From NCBI GenBank assembly GCA_945897515.1, contig CAMDFO010000004.1, positions 1-64,000 of the forward strand: 64,000 nucleotides of DNA. The letters run 5' to 3'. A program made the translations under genes and the position numbers. Below, piece by piece: positions 45,075-54,618 of the stretch (position 1 is the stretch's first letter; each line of letters starts with the position of its first letter). The DNA comes from Rhodoplanes serenus (GTDB lineage Bacteria > Pseudomonadota > Alphaproteobacteria > Rhizobiales > Xanthobacteraceae). The notes under the pieces were generated by a model. The model ran no database searches and was not told where the DNA came from. It saw only the letters and a list, made by a program, of their open reading frames with translations.

Positions 45075-45236
45075 ATGGAGCGCCGGGAGGCGCCAGGGAG
45101 CTTGCGAGGCTCCCCTGGCCGGCCTTGCGATCGGCCGGCCTTCACGCCGAGCTTCCGGGACCCAAGTGTTGAGGGGGGTGGGGGTCCCGAGGCGCGCGGG
45201 CCCTTGCGAGGAGCCCTGCGCCTCCCGGCGCTCCAT
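45075..45236. repeat. Nested palindrome cluster (cruciform-forming element)
   Basis: A perfect 19-bp inverted repeat, ATGGAGCGCCGGGAGGCGC (45075-45093) against its complement at 45218-45236, encloses four smaller hairpins. These are CAGGGAG/CTCCCCTG (45094-45117), GGCCGGCC/GGCCGGCC (45117-45140), CGGGACCC/GGGTCCCG (45156-45189) and GCGCGGGC/GCCCTGCGC (45193-45220). Three of the loops contain TTGCGA. It resembles a dispersed intergenic repeat and has no protein-coding character. A structured RNA is an alternative. Confidence 0.72.
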
Positions 45237-45366
45237 CGCGATGTCGTTGTCGGACACCGCACCTTGCTCCGTCATCCAACGCCGCGATCGACGACGCCCT
45301 CGACGAGCCAGGCTGCGATAAACATAAGTGCGGTTTAGAGGGCGGGGATAAGTATTTGTTGCGCGG

Positions 45367-45717
45367 CTATTTCAGCGCCGGAAACACGTGCCGTCCTTCC
45401 GCATCGAGCGGCAGCGGTGCGACGCTGCCCACGGCTTTCACAGCCAGCGCGCCATACAAATGCGGAAACAGCGCGCCGCCGCGCGACGGCTCCCATTTCA
45501 AGTTTGCGCCGAGCGCTGCGGCATCGACGGCAACCAGAACGAGATCGCGCTGGCCGGAAAAATGCTTCTGCGCGGTTTCGGCGGCTTGCGCTGCGGTGGA
45601 GAAATGAATGTAGCCGTCGCGGAGGTCGACGGCCGAGCCCGCAAACGATCCGGCCTGTTCGGCCGCGCGCCATTCCCCCGCGGTGCAGATTTTGTAGATC
45701 GTGTCGTCGACAGCCAT
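45367..45717 (-). CDS. DUF952 domain protein
   Basis: Soluble protein of 116 residues with the DUF952 pattern: IYKICTAGEWRAAEQAGSFAGSAVDLRDGYIHFSTAAQ, LVLVAVDAAAL and FPHLYGAL. The fold is an ADP-ribosyltransferase-like small domain; function is unknown. Its stop is followed by the palindrome-rich region, and it lies seven bases downstream of the alpha/beta-hydrolase gene on the same strand, so the two are probably one operon. Confidence 0.87.
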   Translation of the reverse strand: MAVDDTIYKICTAGEWRAAEQAGSFAGSAVDLRDGYIHFSTAAQAAETAQKHFSGQRDLVLVAVDAAALGANLKWEPSRGGALFPHLYGALAVKAVGSVAPLPLDAEGRHVFPALK

Positions 45718-45724
45718 CGATGAA

Positions 45725-46528
45725 TCAATCGTGACGCGTGATGAAGTCCCGGATCTCTGCGTTGAAACGGTCGGCGTGCATCAGATAGAAGAAATGTCCG
45801 CCATCGTCATACAGGCTCAACGTAGCGCCGGGGATTGCGGCGGCCAATTGCTCTGAATAATAGGGCGGACAAACCACGTCGTTTTTTGCGCCGATCACCG
45901 TGACCGGCGTTTTGATCCGCCCCAGGCGCGCACTTTCGTCGAATGCCATGATCGCGTCGATGCGCTCGGCGTCGACCTCCGGCGGGCCCGCTCTTTCCAG
46001 CAGGCCTTTTTCGCGCTCCAACAGCTCGTCGTAATGCTCGGTGAACCACTTCGGATCGTTCAGGGTGGTCGAGGTTTGCAACATGAGGGCCTCGGTCCCC
46101 ATGCTCTTCAGAATCCGCTTTCGCATGTCGAACTGGCGGCGGAAGAAATGATCGCATTTCAGCCATGAGCAGCAGATCGCGGCGCTTTGCACCCGAGCGG
46201 GATAGTCGAGACACAGAATCTGGCAGATGGCGCCGCCGGTGGAAGTGCCGACCATATGCGCGGTCTTGATGCCGGTCTCATCCATGATGGCGACGACATC
46301 CTTCGCCATGTTCGCGACGCTATAGATGCCGAGCTCTTTTCCGCTGGCGCCGGTCCCGCGCTGATCGTGCACAACGACGGGCCGTTCGCGCGAGAATGGT
46401 GTCGCTTGCTTCATGCACGCCTGGCGCATGCCGTTGAGCCCCGCGATGAAGAACACGGGGACGCCCGGGCCTTGGGCGTTCATCACGTCATAGGCAATCT
46501 GCACTCCACCGGAATTCACGTATGCCAT
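45725..46528 (-). CDS. Alpha/beta-fold hydrolase
   Basis: Hydrolase of 267 residues. Oxyanion region FFIAGLNGMR, HDQRGTGAS turn, nucleophile Ser in MVGTSTGGAICQ, acid Asp in VIGAKNDVVCPP and base His in DDGGHFFYL: a complete triad. It is divergent from a TctC receptor and upstream of DUF952, in the block that interrupts the flagellar genes. Substrate unknown; a 3-oxoadipate enol-lactonase-like activity is only a loose resemblance. Confidence 0.87.
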   Translation of the reverse strand: MAYVNSGGVQIAYDVMNAQGPGVPVFFIAGLNGMRQACMKQATPFSRERPVVVHDQRGTGASGKELGIYSVANMAKDVVAIMDETGIKTAHMVGTSTGGAICQILCLDYPARVQSAAICCSWLKCDHFFRRQFDMRKRILKSMGTEALMLQTSTTLNDPKWFTEHYDELLEREKGLLERAGPPEVDAERIDAIMAFDESARLGRIKTPVTVIGAKNDVVCPPYYSEQLAAAIPGATLSLYDDGGHFFYLMHADRFNAEIRDFITRHD

Positions 46529-46597
46529 GCGATTTTGCTTCCTTTTGTCGGATTGCGCAGGAGATTAGGATATACGTGAAACAAAAGGGAGGTCGCC

Positions 46598-47569
46598 GTG
46601 TTGCGGAAAACATTGCCCGTTCTGTTCTCCATTGCCGCGGTCGTCGTTTCGCTTCCCGCTTGGAGTCAAGAATATCCCGTCCGTCCGGTACGAATGGTCG
46701 TTCCGTTCGGGCCTGGAGCGCCGGATACGCTGGCGCGGATCGTCGCTCAGCAGATGTCGGTCCAGATGGGACAGCCTGTCGTGATCGACAATCGCCCCGG
46801 CGCCAACGGCATCATCGGCAACGATGCGGCGGCCAAGGCCGCGCCGGACGGCTATACCCTGCTCATCACGTCGGTGTCGTTCGCGGTCAACCCGAGCATG
46901 GGCAAGAAGCTGCCCTATGACACGCAGCGCGACCTGATCGCGGTGTCGAACATCGCCGACCAGGAGGCGATGTTCCTCGTGGTGAATCCCCAGATTCCGG
47001 CCAGGACGGTGCAGGAGCTGATCGCGTATGCGAAGAAGCCCGGCACCAAGCTGTCGTTTGCATCCATCGGCGTCGGCAACACCACGCATCTTGCGGGCGA
47101 GCTGTTCATCAAGCGCGCCGGGATCGAGGCTCTGCACGTTCCTTATCGTGGCGGCGGTCCAGCGGTCACAGCGGTGATGTCGGGCGAGGTGCAGATGATG
47201 GTGGTGCCGTCCACGCAGTCGATCGAGTTGATCAAAGGTGGCAAGCTGCGGGCGCTGGCCTACACCCATCCGACCCGCGCCGCGCTTGCGCCTGAGGTGC
47301 CGACGACGGCCGAGGCCGGTGTCGCGAAGGCGGAATTCTCGGGCGGCTGGTTCGGCCTGTTTGCCCCGGCCGGCACGCCCGCTCCGATCGTCGCGAGGCT
47401 TGCCACTGAGGTAAAAACCGCCCTTTCGAACCCGGACGTGCAGAAGCGGCTGGCAGCGCTTGGTCTCAGGCCGATCGGAAGTACTCCGGAAGAGTTCCGG
47501 CGTTATGTCGATGCGGAGATCAAGACCTATGCCGAGATCGTGCAACTGACCGGCATCAAAGGCGAGTGA
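46598..47569 (+). CDS. TctC/Bug-type solute receptor
   Basis: Periplasmic receptor of 323 residues with a signal peptide (to about residue 24, SLPAWS/QEYP). Family marks: VRMVVPFGPGAPDTLARIVAQ, IDNRPGANGIIG, KAAPDGYTLL and VPYRGGGPAVTAVMSG. A GTG start at 46598 follows GGGAGG by five bases. No transporter membrane genes are nearby. Divergent from the hydrolase gene 70 bases away, so the two may share a substrate. Confidence 0.9.
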   Translation: MLRKTLPVLFSIAAVVVSLPAWSQEYPVRPVRMVVPFGPGAPDTLARIVAQQMSVQMGQPVVIDNRPGANGIIGNDAAAKAAPDGYTLLITSVSFAVNPSMGKKLPYDTQRDLIAVSNIADQEAMFLVVNPQIPARTVQELIAYAKKPGTKLSFASIGVGNTTHLAGELFIKRAGIEALHVPYRGGGPAVTAVMSGEVQMMVVPSTQSIELIKGGKLRALAYTHPTRAALAPEVPTTAEAGVAKAEFSGGWFGLFAPAGTPAPIVARLATEVKTALSNPDVQKRLAALGLRPIGSTPEEFRRYVDAEIKTYAEIVQLTGIKGE

Positions 47570-47665
47570 CGGTTTCGTCACTTGTGGTGCCAGTCCGGCC
47601 GAGCCGTGAGCGAGCGGTCCGTTTGGCCTTGCGCTATTGGGTGGGCGCGCCGCCACGCTCTCTGT

Positions 47666-47777
47666 GTCATGCCCGGGCTTGACCCGGGCATCCATGACCT
47701 GGGACAGCAGACACAGTACGTACGGTTGGCATGCGCGGAGAGCGCTCATGGATCGCCGGGTCAAGCCCGGCGATGAC
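47666..47777. repeat. Intergenic inverted-repeat element
   Basis: About 112 bp bounded by GTCATGCCCGGGCTTGACCC and GGGTCAAGCCCGGCGATGAC, a long imperfect palindrome, with a GCCCGGG...CCCGGGC hairpin at its left end. It is a more distant member of the repeat family and marks the border between the TctC gene and flbD. Confidence 0.65.
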
Positions 47778-47822
47778 GACGGTGTGCGAGGCAGTTAACG
47801 CGCGCCCCGGAATGATAGCACG

Positions 47823-49193
<1,371 letters not shown>

Positions 49194-49212
49194 GGTCTAA
49201 CTCCGTATTTTC

Positions 49213-49308
49213 GTCATTCCGGGGCGCGCGAAGCGCGAACCCGGAATCCAGATGCAGTTCGGTGTGGCTGGATTCCGGGCTCCGGCCTTTGGCCGGCCCC
49301 GGAATGAC
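49213..49308. repeat. Intergenic inverted-repeat element
   Basis: About 96 bp bounded by GTCATTCCGGGGCGCG and GGCCCCGGAATGAC, with inner arms CCCGGAATCCAG and CTGGATTCCGGG. Very similar to the copy at 61702-61804. It sits between fliN and flbD inside an otherwise compact flagellar operon, so it may affect transcription there. Confidence 0.75.
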
Positions 49309-49316
49309 AGCCGAGG

Positions 49317-49676
49317 TTAGTTTCGTTCCGCCTTGATGACTTCCGTCATCGTCACGCCGAGCTTGTCTTCGACCAGCACCACCTCGCCGCGCGCCACCAG
49401 ACGGTTGTTGACATAGATGTCGATCGCCTCGCCGACCTTGCGGTCGAGTTCGAGCACGGCGCCGGGTCCGAGCTTGAGCAGGTCGCCGATCTCCATCCGG
49501 GCGCGGCCGAGCACGGCCGAAACCTGAACCGGGACGTCGAACACCGCTTCGAGGTCCGCCGCGCTGCGGTCGATTTCGCCGCCGTCACCCTGCATGAGCG
49601 CGCCCGGATCGGGTGGCGGCATCATCGCGCCATCCTTTTCGAGATTGGGAAACGGTACCTTGCTGTTGTCGCTCAT
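49317..49676 (-). CDS. fliN: Flagellar motor switch protein FliN
   Basis: C-ring protein of 119 residues with the SpoA/FliN domain: DVPVQVSAVLGRARMEIGDLLKLGPGAVLELDRKVGEAIDIYVNNRLVARGEVVLVEDKLGVTMTEVI. The N-terminal 40 residues are short and Pro-rich. Its ATG overlaps the fliH stop by four bases. It forms the base of the rotor and receives CheY. Confidence 0.95.
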   Translation of the reverse strand: MSDNSKVPFPNLEKDGAMMPPPDPGALMQGDGGEIDRSAADLEAVFDVPVQVSAVLGRARMEIGDLLKLGPGAVLELDRKVGEAIDIYVNNRLVARGEVVLVEDKLGVTMTEVIKAERN

Positions 49677-50326
49677 AGCGGTCGGACCTCTGGAAGCTTG
49701 GATGCGGCGGTGCTGCAGCCGGTGACGTAGCGGGTCACTGCCTGGGCGATCGCTTCTTCGATTGTGGCCTGGGTGCGGATGACGCCGCCGTCAGCCCATT
49801 CGATGCGGCAGTCGCCGGCGGCGATATCGGGTTCGGCGAGCACCACGACGCGGCCTGCAAAGCCGCGCGCCCGCGCCATCTCTTCGAGCTGCTCGCGCGC
49901 GGTGTCGAGCAGCGTGTCGTTGACGCGCACCGCCACGTGCGGCGTGGTGGCAAGCTGCGCGAAGCATTCGGTGGCGAGCGCGGCGATCTCGGCGAACGGC
50001 TCGCGCGCGATCAATTCGGGTGCGAGCTTGCGGCCGACCGCGACCGCCACCTCGACGGCTTCGCCGATGAGCCGGCGCTCGACAGTGTCGAGGCCGCGCG
50101 CGAGCCGATCCAGCGCGTCGCCGATCTGCTCGAATGCGATCGCGGTGCGGCGCGCGGCTTCCGCGGTGCCTTCCTTCTCGGCCTGCGCGAAGCCGTCGGC
50201 AAAGCCGCGGCTCTCGGCCTCGGCGAGCTTGAGCGCATGCTCAGCCGGCGCGACCGGCCGCTCCGCCGGATTGGCGTCGGCGGCGAAGTCGTTTTCGAAC
50301 AGGAACTTGGCCTTGCTGGCGACCAT
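49673..50326 (-). CDS. fliH: Flagellar assembly protein FliH
   Basis: Protein of 217 residues. An N-terminal LFENDFA segment and a helical middle rich in Ala and Glu are followed by a FliH/YscL-like C-terminal domain (GRKLAPELIAREPFAEIAALATECFA, RVNDTLLD, CRIEWADGGVIRTQATIEEAIAQAV). It restrains the FliI ATPase and docks it at the C-ring via FliN. Corresponds to FlbE of Caulobacter by position between fliG and fliN. GAGGACGAA precedes the ATG. Confidence 0.85.
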   Translation of the reverse strand: MVASKAKFLFENDFAADANPAERPVAPAEHALKLAEAESRGFADGFAQAEKEGTAEAARRTAIAFEQIGDALDRLARGLDTVERRLIGEAVEVAVAVGRKLAPELIAREPFAEIAALATECFAQLATTPHVAVRVNDTLLDTAREQLEEMARARGFAGRVVVLAEPDIAAGDCRIEWADGGVIRTQATIEEAIAQAVTRYVTGCSTAASKLPEVRPL

Positions 50327-50333
50327 TTCGTCC

Positions 50334-51428
50334 TCAGTAGATCAATTCTTCGTCGCCGCGCTGCTTGGAGATCATGATCTCGCCCTTGCCGGCGAGGTCC
50401 TTGGCCAGATTGACCAGCAGGACCTGGGCCTCGTCGACATCGCGCAGCCGCACCGGGCCCATGTTCGCCATCTCGTCGAGCAGCATCTTGGCGGCGCGGG
50501 TCGACATGTTGCTGATGAAAAACTGCCGCACGGCCTCGGACGCGCCCTTGAGCGCAACGCCGAGCTTGTCCTTGTCGATGTGGCGCATCAGGGTCTGCGC
50601 CGAACCGGTGTCGAGGCGCACCAGGTCGTCGAAGGTGAACATCAGGTTCTTGATGCGCTCGGCGCTCTCGCGGTTGTCGTCCTCGAGCGCGGTCATGAAC
50701 CGCGTCTCGGTCTGGCGATCGAAGTTGTTGAAGATTTCCGCCATCACCTCGTGGGCGTCGCGGCGGCGGGTCTGCGAAATGCTCGACATGAATTCGGTGC
50801 GCAGCGTCGCCTCGACGCGCTCGAGCACTTCCTTCTGCACCGATTCCATCCGCAGCATGCGGTTGACGACGTCGAGCGAAAGCTCTTCGGGCAGAATCGC
50901 AAGGACGCGCGCGGCGTGCTCGGGCCGCAGCTTGGAAAGCACCACGGCGATGGTCTGCGGATACTCGTTCTTGAGATAGTTTGCGAGCACCTGCTCCTGC
51001 ACGTTGGAGAGCTTTTCCCACATGTTGCGGCCGGCCGGCCCGCGGATCTCTTCCATGATGCCGCCGACCCGCTCCGCCGGCAGGTACTGCTGCAGCAGCC
51101 GCTCGGTGTGATCGTAATTGCCCATCAGCGCGCCGGACGCCGAAAGCCGTCCGACGAATTCGAGCAGCAACTGCTCGACCGCGTCGGCCGGTACGGTGCC
51201 GAGCGTGGACATCACGACCGAGAGCTGGCGCAGCTCGTCGTCGTCCAGCAGGCCCCAGATTTTCGAGCCGTATTGATCGCCGAGCGCCAGCATCAGGACG
51301 GCGGCGCGCTCCGCTCCGGAGAGCTGCCGGGTCGCGGGCTGCGCGGGCGGCGCCCGGCCGGCGATCGAGGCCATCGCGCTGGCGATCTCTTTACGGGTAT
51401 CGTTTTTTTCGGCGTATGCGGATGGCAT
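50334..51428 (-). CDS. fliG: Flagellar motor switch protein FliG
   Basis: Rotor protein of 364 residues. The N-terminal domain binds FliF ([42 protein letters not shown]). The middle domain has [25 protein letters not shown], and the C-terminal torque domain has [33 protein letters not shown] with the charged residues that contact the stator. [10 protein letters not shown] at 51428 is taken as the start; MASIAG at 51374 is an alternative. Confidence 0.94.
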   Translation of the reverse strand: MPSAYAEKNDTRKEIASAMASIAGRAPPAQPATRQLSGAERAAVLMLALGDQYGSKIWGLLDDDELRQLSVVMSTLGTVPADAVEQLLLEFVGRLSASGALMGNYDHTERLLQQYLPAERVGGIMEEIRGPAGRNMWEKLSNVQEQVLANYLKNEYPQTIAVVLSKLRPEHAARVLAILPEELSLDVVNRMLRMESVQKEVLERVEATLRTEFMSSISQTRRRDAHEVMAEIFNNFDRQTETRFMTALEDDNRESAERIKNLMFTFDDLVRLDTGSAQTLMRHIDKDKLGVALKGASEAVRQFFISNMSTRAAKMLLDEMANMGPVRLRDVDEAQVLLVNLAKDLAGKGEIMISKQRGDEELIY

Positions 51429-51454
51429 GGCGACTCTGGGTCAATGAAATGGGG

Positions 51455-53221
51455 TCAGGCGGCGTTTTCGTGCAGCCAGCTTCGGATCACCGCGACGGCT
51501 TCTTTCGGATTCTTGTCGGCGAGTTCGCCAACCTTCTGGACCGACTGGGCGTGGACCTGGCCCTGCACCTGAGCGATGTCGATCATGGCCGACGTGCGGT
51601 TGGAAATGTTGACCGCGTGTTCCCCGCCGCCGATGGTGACGTTGGGTCCGCCTGCGGTGGTGATGCTGCCAGCCTTGCCGCCCGAAACGTTGACCCCGCC
51701 GCTGCCGGCGACCCCGCCGCCTCCGCCGCCACCGGCGACAGTGACCACCGCGCCGGCCGGCGCCAGGATCACGCCGTTGGGACCGATGACCGCGCCGGCC
51801 GCCACGCCGATCGTGGCGTTCGCGGCTTCCGACGACGCCGTGACGCGGCGGATCAGCGGCCGCACGCCGAACAGCAGAACGATCAGCCCGAGCAGCGCCA
51901 TGACCAGCAGCTCGACGCCGCGCATGGCGTCGTCCTTGGTGAATTGCAGGAAGCTCAGCATTCCCGCGGGTTCGGGGATCGCGGCCGACGGCGTCTCCGC
52001 GAGCCGCAGGTTGGCAACCTCGACCTGGTCGCCGCGCTTCTGGTCGAATCCGATCGCGGTGCGGACCAGCGCCGCGATGCGGTCGATTTCTTCCTTGCTA
52101 CGCGGCTCGTAGGCGACCTCGCCCTTGTCGTTCTTGACGTAGTTGCCGTCGACCACCACGGCGACCGAGATGCGATTGACGCGGCCGCCCTCGATCACCT
52201 CGGTCTTGGTGGTGCGCGAAATCTCGTAGTTGACGATTTCCTCCGACTTGCGGTTCTGGTCGCGCGCCTGGCCGGCATCGGGACGCTGGTTGCCGCCGGG
52301 CAACTCGTTGCCGACCGAAACCGCGCCGCCACCACCACCACCGCCGTCGGCCGCGGAGGTTTCTTCGCGGGTTTGGCTGGATCGTACCACGCGGCTTTCC
52401 GGATCGAACCGGTCCGAGGTCTGGGTGATGCGGTTGAAGTCGAAATCGGCGGTGAGCTGGACGCGGGCCCGGCCCGGCCCGACCACCGAGGTGACGATCG
52501 ATTCGACCTGCTCGCGCATCCGGCGCTCGTAGGCCTGCTTGCGTTCGTCGGCGGTGACGCCGCCCCCGGTTTCGTCCGCGGAACCGTCCGCAAGCAGGCG
52601 TCCGGTCTCGTCCACCACCGAGACCCGCTGCGGCTTCAGTCCGTTGACCGCGGACGCGACCAGATGCCGGATCGAGCGCACCTGCTGCGGATCGAGCGAT
52701 CCGCGCATCTTGAGCACGATCGATGCGGAGGGCTCGGCCTTGTCGCGCGAGAACAGCGGCCGCTCCGGCAGCACGAGATGGACGCGCGCCGCCTGAACGC
52801 GGTCGATGGCGCGGATGGTGCGGGAAAGCTCGCCCTCCAGCGCGCGCAGATGATTGATGTTCTGGACGAAGCTGGTGGCGCCGAGCGCGTCGGACTTGTC
52901 GAAGATCTCATATCCAACGCCGCCGCCCTTGGGCAGCCCGCCTTCGGCGAGCTTCATGCGCAGCCGGGTGACGCGCTCCTTCGGCACCATCACGGTGGCG
53001 CCCTCGTTGCGCAGTTCGAAGGGAATGCCCTGGCGCTCCAGGTCCTTGATGATCGCCGACGAGTCCTCGACCGAAAGCTCGGTGAACAGCGTCGTCATCT
53101 GCGGGGCCGTCGCGCGCACGATGAGGAAGGCAAAGAAGCCGACAAGCGCGATGGTCACCGCACCCATCGCCACGATCCGGGTCGCGCCCAGAGTTCTCAA
53201 AAACGCGGCGAAAGCTTGCAC
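51455..53221 (-). CDS. fliF: Flagellar MS-ring protein FliF
   Basis: About 588 residues. First membrane helix near residues 18-40 (AMGAVTIALVGFFAFLIVRA); periplasmic ring-building motifs (FTELSVEDSSAIIKDLERQGIPFEL, YEIFDKSDALGATSFVQNINHLRALEGELSRTI); a Gly-rich loop; second helix near 440; and a C-terminal FliG-binding segment (NPKEAVAVIRSWLHENA). Between the second helix and that segment is an unusual Gly/Val/Ala-rich stretch of about 90 residues. The GTG at 53221 with AGAGGA six bases upstream is preferred over an in-frame codon at 53263. It heads the fliF-G-H-N-flbD operon. Confidence 0.93.
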   Translation of the reverse strand: MQAFAAFLRTLGATRIVAMGAVTIALVGFFAFLIVRATAPQMTTLFTELSVEDSSAIIKDLERQGIPFELRNEGATVMVPKERVTRLRMKLAEGGLPKGGGVGYEIFDKSDALGATSFVQNINHLRALEGELSRTIRAIDRVQAARVHLVLPERPLFSRDKAEPSASIVLKMRGSLDPQQVRSIRHLVASAVNGLKPQRVSVVDETGRLLADGSADETGGGVTADERKQAYERRMREQVESIVTSVVGPGRARVQLTADFDFNRITQTSDRFDPESRVVRSSQTREETSAADGGGGGGGAVSVGNELPGGNQRPDAGQARDQNRKSEEIVNYEISRTTKTEVIEGGRVNRISVAVVVDGNYVKNDKGEVAYEPRSKEEIDRIAALVRTAIGFDQKRGDQVEVANLRLAETPSAAIPEPAGMLSFLQFTKDDAMRGVELLVMALLGLIVLLFGVRPLIRRVTASSEAANATIGVAAGAVIGPNGVILAPAGAVVTVAGGGGGGGVAGSGGVNVSGGKAGSITTAGGPNVTIGGGEHAVNISNRTSAMIDIAQVQGQVHAQSVQKVGELADKNPKEAVAVIRSWLHENAA

Positions 53222-53281
53222 GGCAATCCTCTGAATCGGCGCGAACCGCGCCGCACCCGGCAAGAATTGCCCAGTTTATGG

Positions 53282-53296
53282 TTACCGCCCGGTTAA
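53282..53296. promoter_or_regulatory. CtrA-box-like site upstream of fliF, TTAC-N7-TTAA
   Basis: TTAC (53282-53285), CGCCCGG, TTAA (53293-53296), one mismatch from consensus, about 60 bases before the GTG start of fliF. This is a good distance for a box overlapping the -35 region. Almost identical to the site upstream of flhA. Confidence 0.6.
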
Positions 53297-53373
53297 TGCA
53301 GTTGCGCGCGAATGCCGAGCGGCTCTGGCAACGCTCGCGCATCGGGCCAAGCGACAGATGGAATGCAGAATCA

Positions 53374-53399
53374 AAACGCCGGCCTTTCGGCCGGCGTTT
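53374..53399. terminator. Intrinsic terminator between sciP and fliF region
   Basis: AAACGCCGGCC (53374-53384), loop TTTC, GGCCGGCGTTT (53389-53399): an 11-bp perfect stem with T-rich flanks on the minus strand (followed by TTGATTC). It lies 25 bases after the sciP stop and ends its transcript before the fliF promoter. Confidence 0.85.
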
Positions 53400-53423
53400 G
53401 ATCTGGAATTTGATGAGGGCTGC

Positions 53424-53699
53424 TTACTGCCGGTATTGCTGGATGCGCGTCGTGCGCAGGCCGGCGAGCCCGTGACTGTCGATCGAAGCTTGCCAGGAGA
53501 GGAATTCTTCGACGGTCAGCGTGTAGCGCGAGCAGGCCTCTTCGAGCGACAGCAATCCGCCTCGCACGGCTGCGACCACTTCCGCCTTGCGGCGGATAAC
53601 CCAACGCTTGGTGCCCGGCGCCGGCAGGTCCGCGATAGTGAGCGGAGAACCGTCGGGCCCGATCACATACTTGACCCTCGGGAGGTGGGGTTCGGTCAT
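53424..53699 (-). CDS. sciP: CtrA-inhibitory protein SciP (DUF1153)
   Basis: Protein of 91 residues matching SciP, the small protein that binds CtrA and blocks transcription from CtrA-activated promoters in Caulobacter. The pattern is very conserved: VKYVIGPDGSPLTIADLP, TKRWVIRRKAEVVAAVRGGLLSLEEAC and LTVEEFLSWQASIDSHGL form a helix-turn-helix-like fold, then a TTRIQQYR end. A GTG one codon earlier could also start it. It stands alone with its own terminator between fliF and flgD. Confidence 0.95.
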   Translation of the reverse strand: MTEPHLPRVKYVIGPDGSPLTIADLPAPGTKRWVIRRKAEVVAAVRGGLLSLEEACSRYTLTVEEFLSWQASIDSHGLAGLRTTRIQQYRQ

Positions 53700-53754
53700 C
53701 ACATATACTCACGTACTACTGACTAACTGAGGATACGACCGTAGCGGTCCCGGC

Positions 53755-53769
53755 TTAAAAAATGGCTAA
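53755..53769. promoter_or_regulatory. CtrA-box-like site upstream of sciP, TTAA-N7-CTAA
   Basis: TTAA (53755-53758), AAAATGG, CTAA (53766-53769); read on the minus strand TTAG-N7-TTAA. One mismatch from consensus, 56 bases before the sciP start. SciP is CtrA-activated in Caulobacter, so the site closes a plausible feedback loop. Confidence 0.5.
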
Positions 53770-53907
53770 ACGCGTGCGAAAATTAGGTAAATGTTGCCCA
53801 GCGCCATCGCAAGGCATAAGACCCGCGCGTTCCCAGGCATTTGGCCACTTTGCGGGTTATTCCGGCGGTCGCCAAGTCATGAACGAGGCGTTACCAAATT
53901 GAGAATT

Positions 53908-54606
53908 TCAGTGCCGGATCACGCGCTTGATCTTCTCGAGCGTGTAGTCCTGGCCGGCAACCGAGAGGATCGGCGGGGTCTTCGTGAGATCGGCGGAGTC
54001 CACCGCGGCCTCGACCTCGACCGGCACCGTCACGGCCTGGCCGCTTGCGTCCTTGGCTGAGACGGTGAGCTTGTAGCTGCCGTCCGGAAGCTGGGCGCCG
54101 TTGGAATCCTTGCCGTCCCAGAAGTATTCCTGCAGTCCGGCATTCATCGTGTAGCTGCCGCCGTAAACCTGCATCCCGATCTCATTGGTGATCGTGATCG
54201 AGGCCACCGAAGGCTTCGGCACCGACAGGTTCCAGAGCGCGCCAGTGGCGGCCTTCATGCTCGAAGTCGTGCCGTCGACGGCCACGGTCTTGCCGACGAA
54301 ATCCAGAGCCTGGGAGGCTTGCGCGGTGCGCTGCAGCGAGACCAGGGTGGCAAGCTGGTCGTTCGACTTGAGCTGCTGCTCGACCTGGGCGAACTGCACG
54401 AGCTGCTGGGTGAACTGATTGGTGTCGAGCGGGTCCAGCGGGTTCTGGTTCTTCAACTGCGTGGTGAGGAGCTGGAGGAACTGCGTGAAGTTGGCGGCCA
54501 GCGTCTTGGAGTCGACGCCGGTGGTGGAATTGGCCCCCGACGTGGCCGAATTGATCGTGGCCGTGACGGCCGGATTGGTGGCTGGGATGATGCTGCCGAC
54601 GGCCAT
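53908..54606 (-). CDS. flgD: Flagellar hook capping protein FlgD
   Basis: Protein of 232 residues. N-terminal FlgD domain: FTQFLQLLTTQLKNQNPLDPLDTNQFTQQLVQFAQVEQQLKSNDQL, a near-canonical signature. The C-terminal part has FlgD Ig-like strands (YFWDGKDSNGAQLPDGSYKLTVSAKDASG). It caps the growing hook during assembly. It follows fliK by 12 bases with AAGGAT before the ATG. Confidence 0.95.
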   Translation of the reverse strand: MAVGSIIPATNPAVTATINSATSGANSTTGVDSKTLAANFTQFLQLLTTQLKNQNPLDPLDTNQFTQQLVQFAQVEQQLKSNDQLATLVSLQRTAQASQALDFVGKTVAVDGTTSSMKAATGALWNLSVPKPSVASITITNEIGMQVYGGSYTMNAGLQEYFWDGKDSNGAQLPDGSYKLTVSAKDASGQAVTVPVEVEAAVDSADLTKTPPILSVAGQDYTLEKIKRVIRH

Positions 54607-54618
54607 GGCTTTGATCCT

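Larger units (their letters stand above)
44720..45366. other. Gene-free region upstream of flhA
   Basis: 647 bases between the flhA start and a DUF952 gene. The part nearest flhA holds the CtrA-like box at 44889. The middle is dominated by a nested hairpin cluster at 45075-45236. Open frames across it (for example on the minus strand up to 45262) are Arg/Pro/Gly-rich by-products of the palindromes and show no protein-like character. Confidence 0.65.

Noticed and set aside
44900-45262. Small protein genes over the palindrome cluster
   Set aside because: Frames on both strands are products of the inverted repeats, are Arg/Pro/Gly-rich and lack ribosome sites.
49764-53296. Two long plus-strand open frames opposite fliH-fliG and fliF
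   Set aside because: They are antisense by-products of the flagellar genes in high-GC DNA; no recognisable domain and poor starts.
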